Part shown: piece by piece, positions 24,093 through 24,114 of the stretch | Position numbering within the stretch: position 1 is the stretch's first letter | Layout: every line of letters starts with the position of its first letter | From: Coriobacteriaceae bacterium AF45-21 | GTDB taxonomy: Bacteria; Actinomycetota; Coriobacteriia; Coriobacteriales; Coriobacteriaceae | NCBI GenBank assembly: GCA_027682925.1 | Contig: JAQCYU010000032.1 | Coordinates: 1-24,114, forward strand | Direction of reading: 5' to 3' | Length of the DNA: 24,114 nt | The notes under the pieces: generated by a model | Databases searched by the model: none | What the model saw: the letters and a program-made list of their open reading frames with translations, nothing else | What the model was told of the DNA's origin: nothing | Program-made: the position numbers and the translations under genes

Positions 24093-24114
24093 GCGGAAAG
24101 GGCCGCAGCAAGGC

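Overview
This GC-rich window reads as chromosome of a gut actinobacterium of the class Coriobacteriia, most likely Collinsella or a close relative. That call rests on the gene set: a cellobiose-family PTS with a GH1 phospho-glycosidase, an archaeal-type topoisomerase I with a lysine-rich tail, a type Ic aspartate aminotransferase, hypAB next to tatAC, and tmk-holB-ricT. It also rests on style: strong Shine-Dalgarno sites, short intergenic gaps and many intergenic hairpin repeats. No rRNA, tRNA, CRISPR array, transposase or phage gene was seen.

Layout. 1-1023 is the 3' end of a UvrD/PcrA helicase. 1333-3041 (minus strand) holds a GntR-type regulator followed by mannose-6-phosphate isomerase. 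Divergent from it, 3344-8204 is a sugar locus: GH1 phospho-beta-glycosidase, PTS EIIC, EIIB, EIIA, then a ROK glucokinase behind one or two terminators. 8371-9294 is a manganese-type pyrophosphatase and 9561-10919 the NhaA antiporter, which has a terminator-like hairpin in its leader. 11294-13380 holds a small unknown protein (minus), an aspartate aminotransferase and a STAS anti-sigma antagonist. 13534-18653 is a co-directional run tatA-tatC-hypA-hypB-topA, ended by a strong terminator. 18969-19630 is an atypical AT-richer pair: an exported DUF5626-like protein and a 50-residue membrane protein. 20001-20984 (minus) is a zinc-ribbon membrane protein with an acidic outer domain. 21191-24048 is tmk-holB-ricT.

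How the genes work together. The PTS imports and phosphorylates a beta-linked disaccharide, GH1 splits the 6-phosphate product, ROK phosphorylates the free hexose, and ManA could feed mannose 6-phosphate into glycolysis. The GntR/UTRA regulator probably senses a phospho-sugar and controls both directions. HypA/HypB deliver nickel to NiFe hydrogenase, and TatA/TatC could export folded enzymes of that kind.

Two things stand out. First, nine genes are interrupted by ten single-base losses, all at places where one G or C has gone from a short run, with no compensating insertions. That looks like uncorrected sequencing or assembly error, so those genes are annotated here as full-length with a marked frameshift. 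Second, the intergenic spaces carry a family of small hairpins whose central motif (GGGAC, then GTTCC or AGGT) is constant while the flanking stem arms differ in every copy but remain self-complementary. I do not know a described element with this design.
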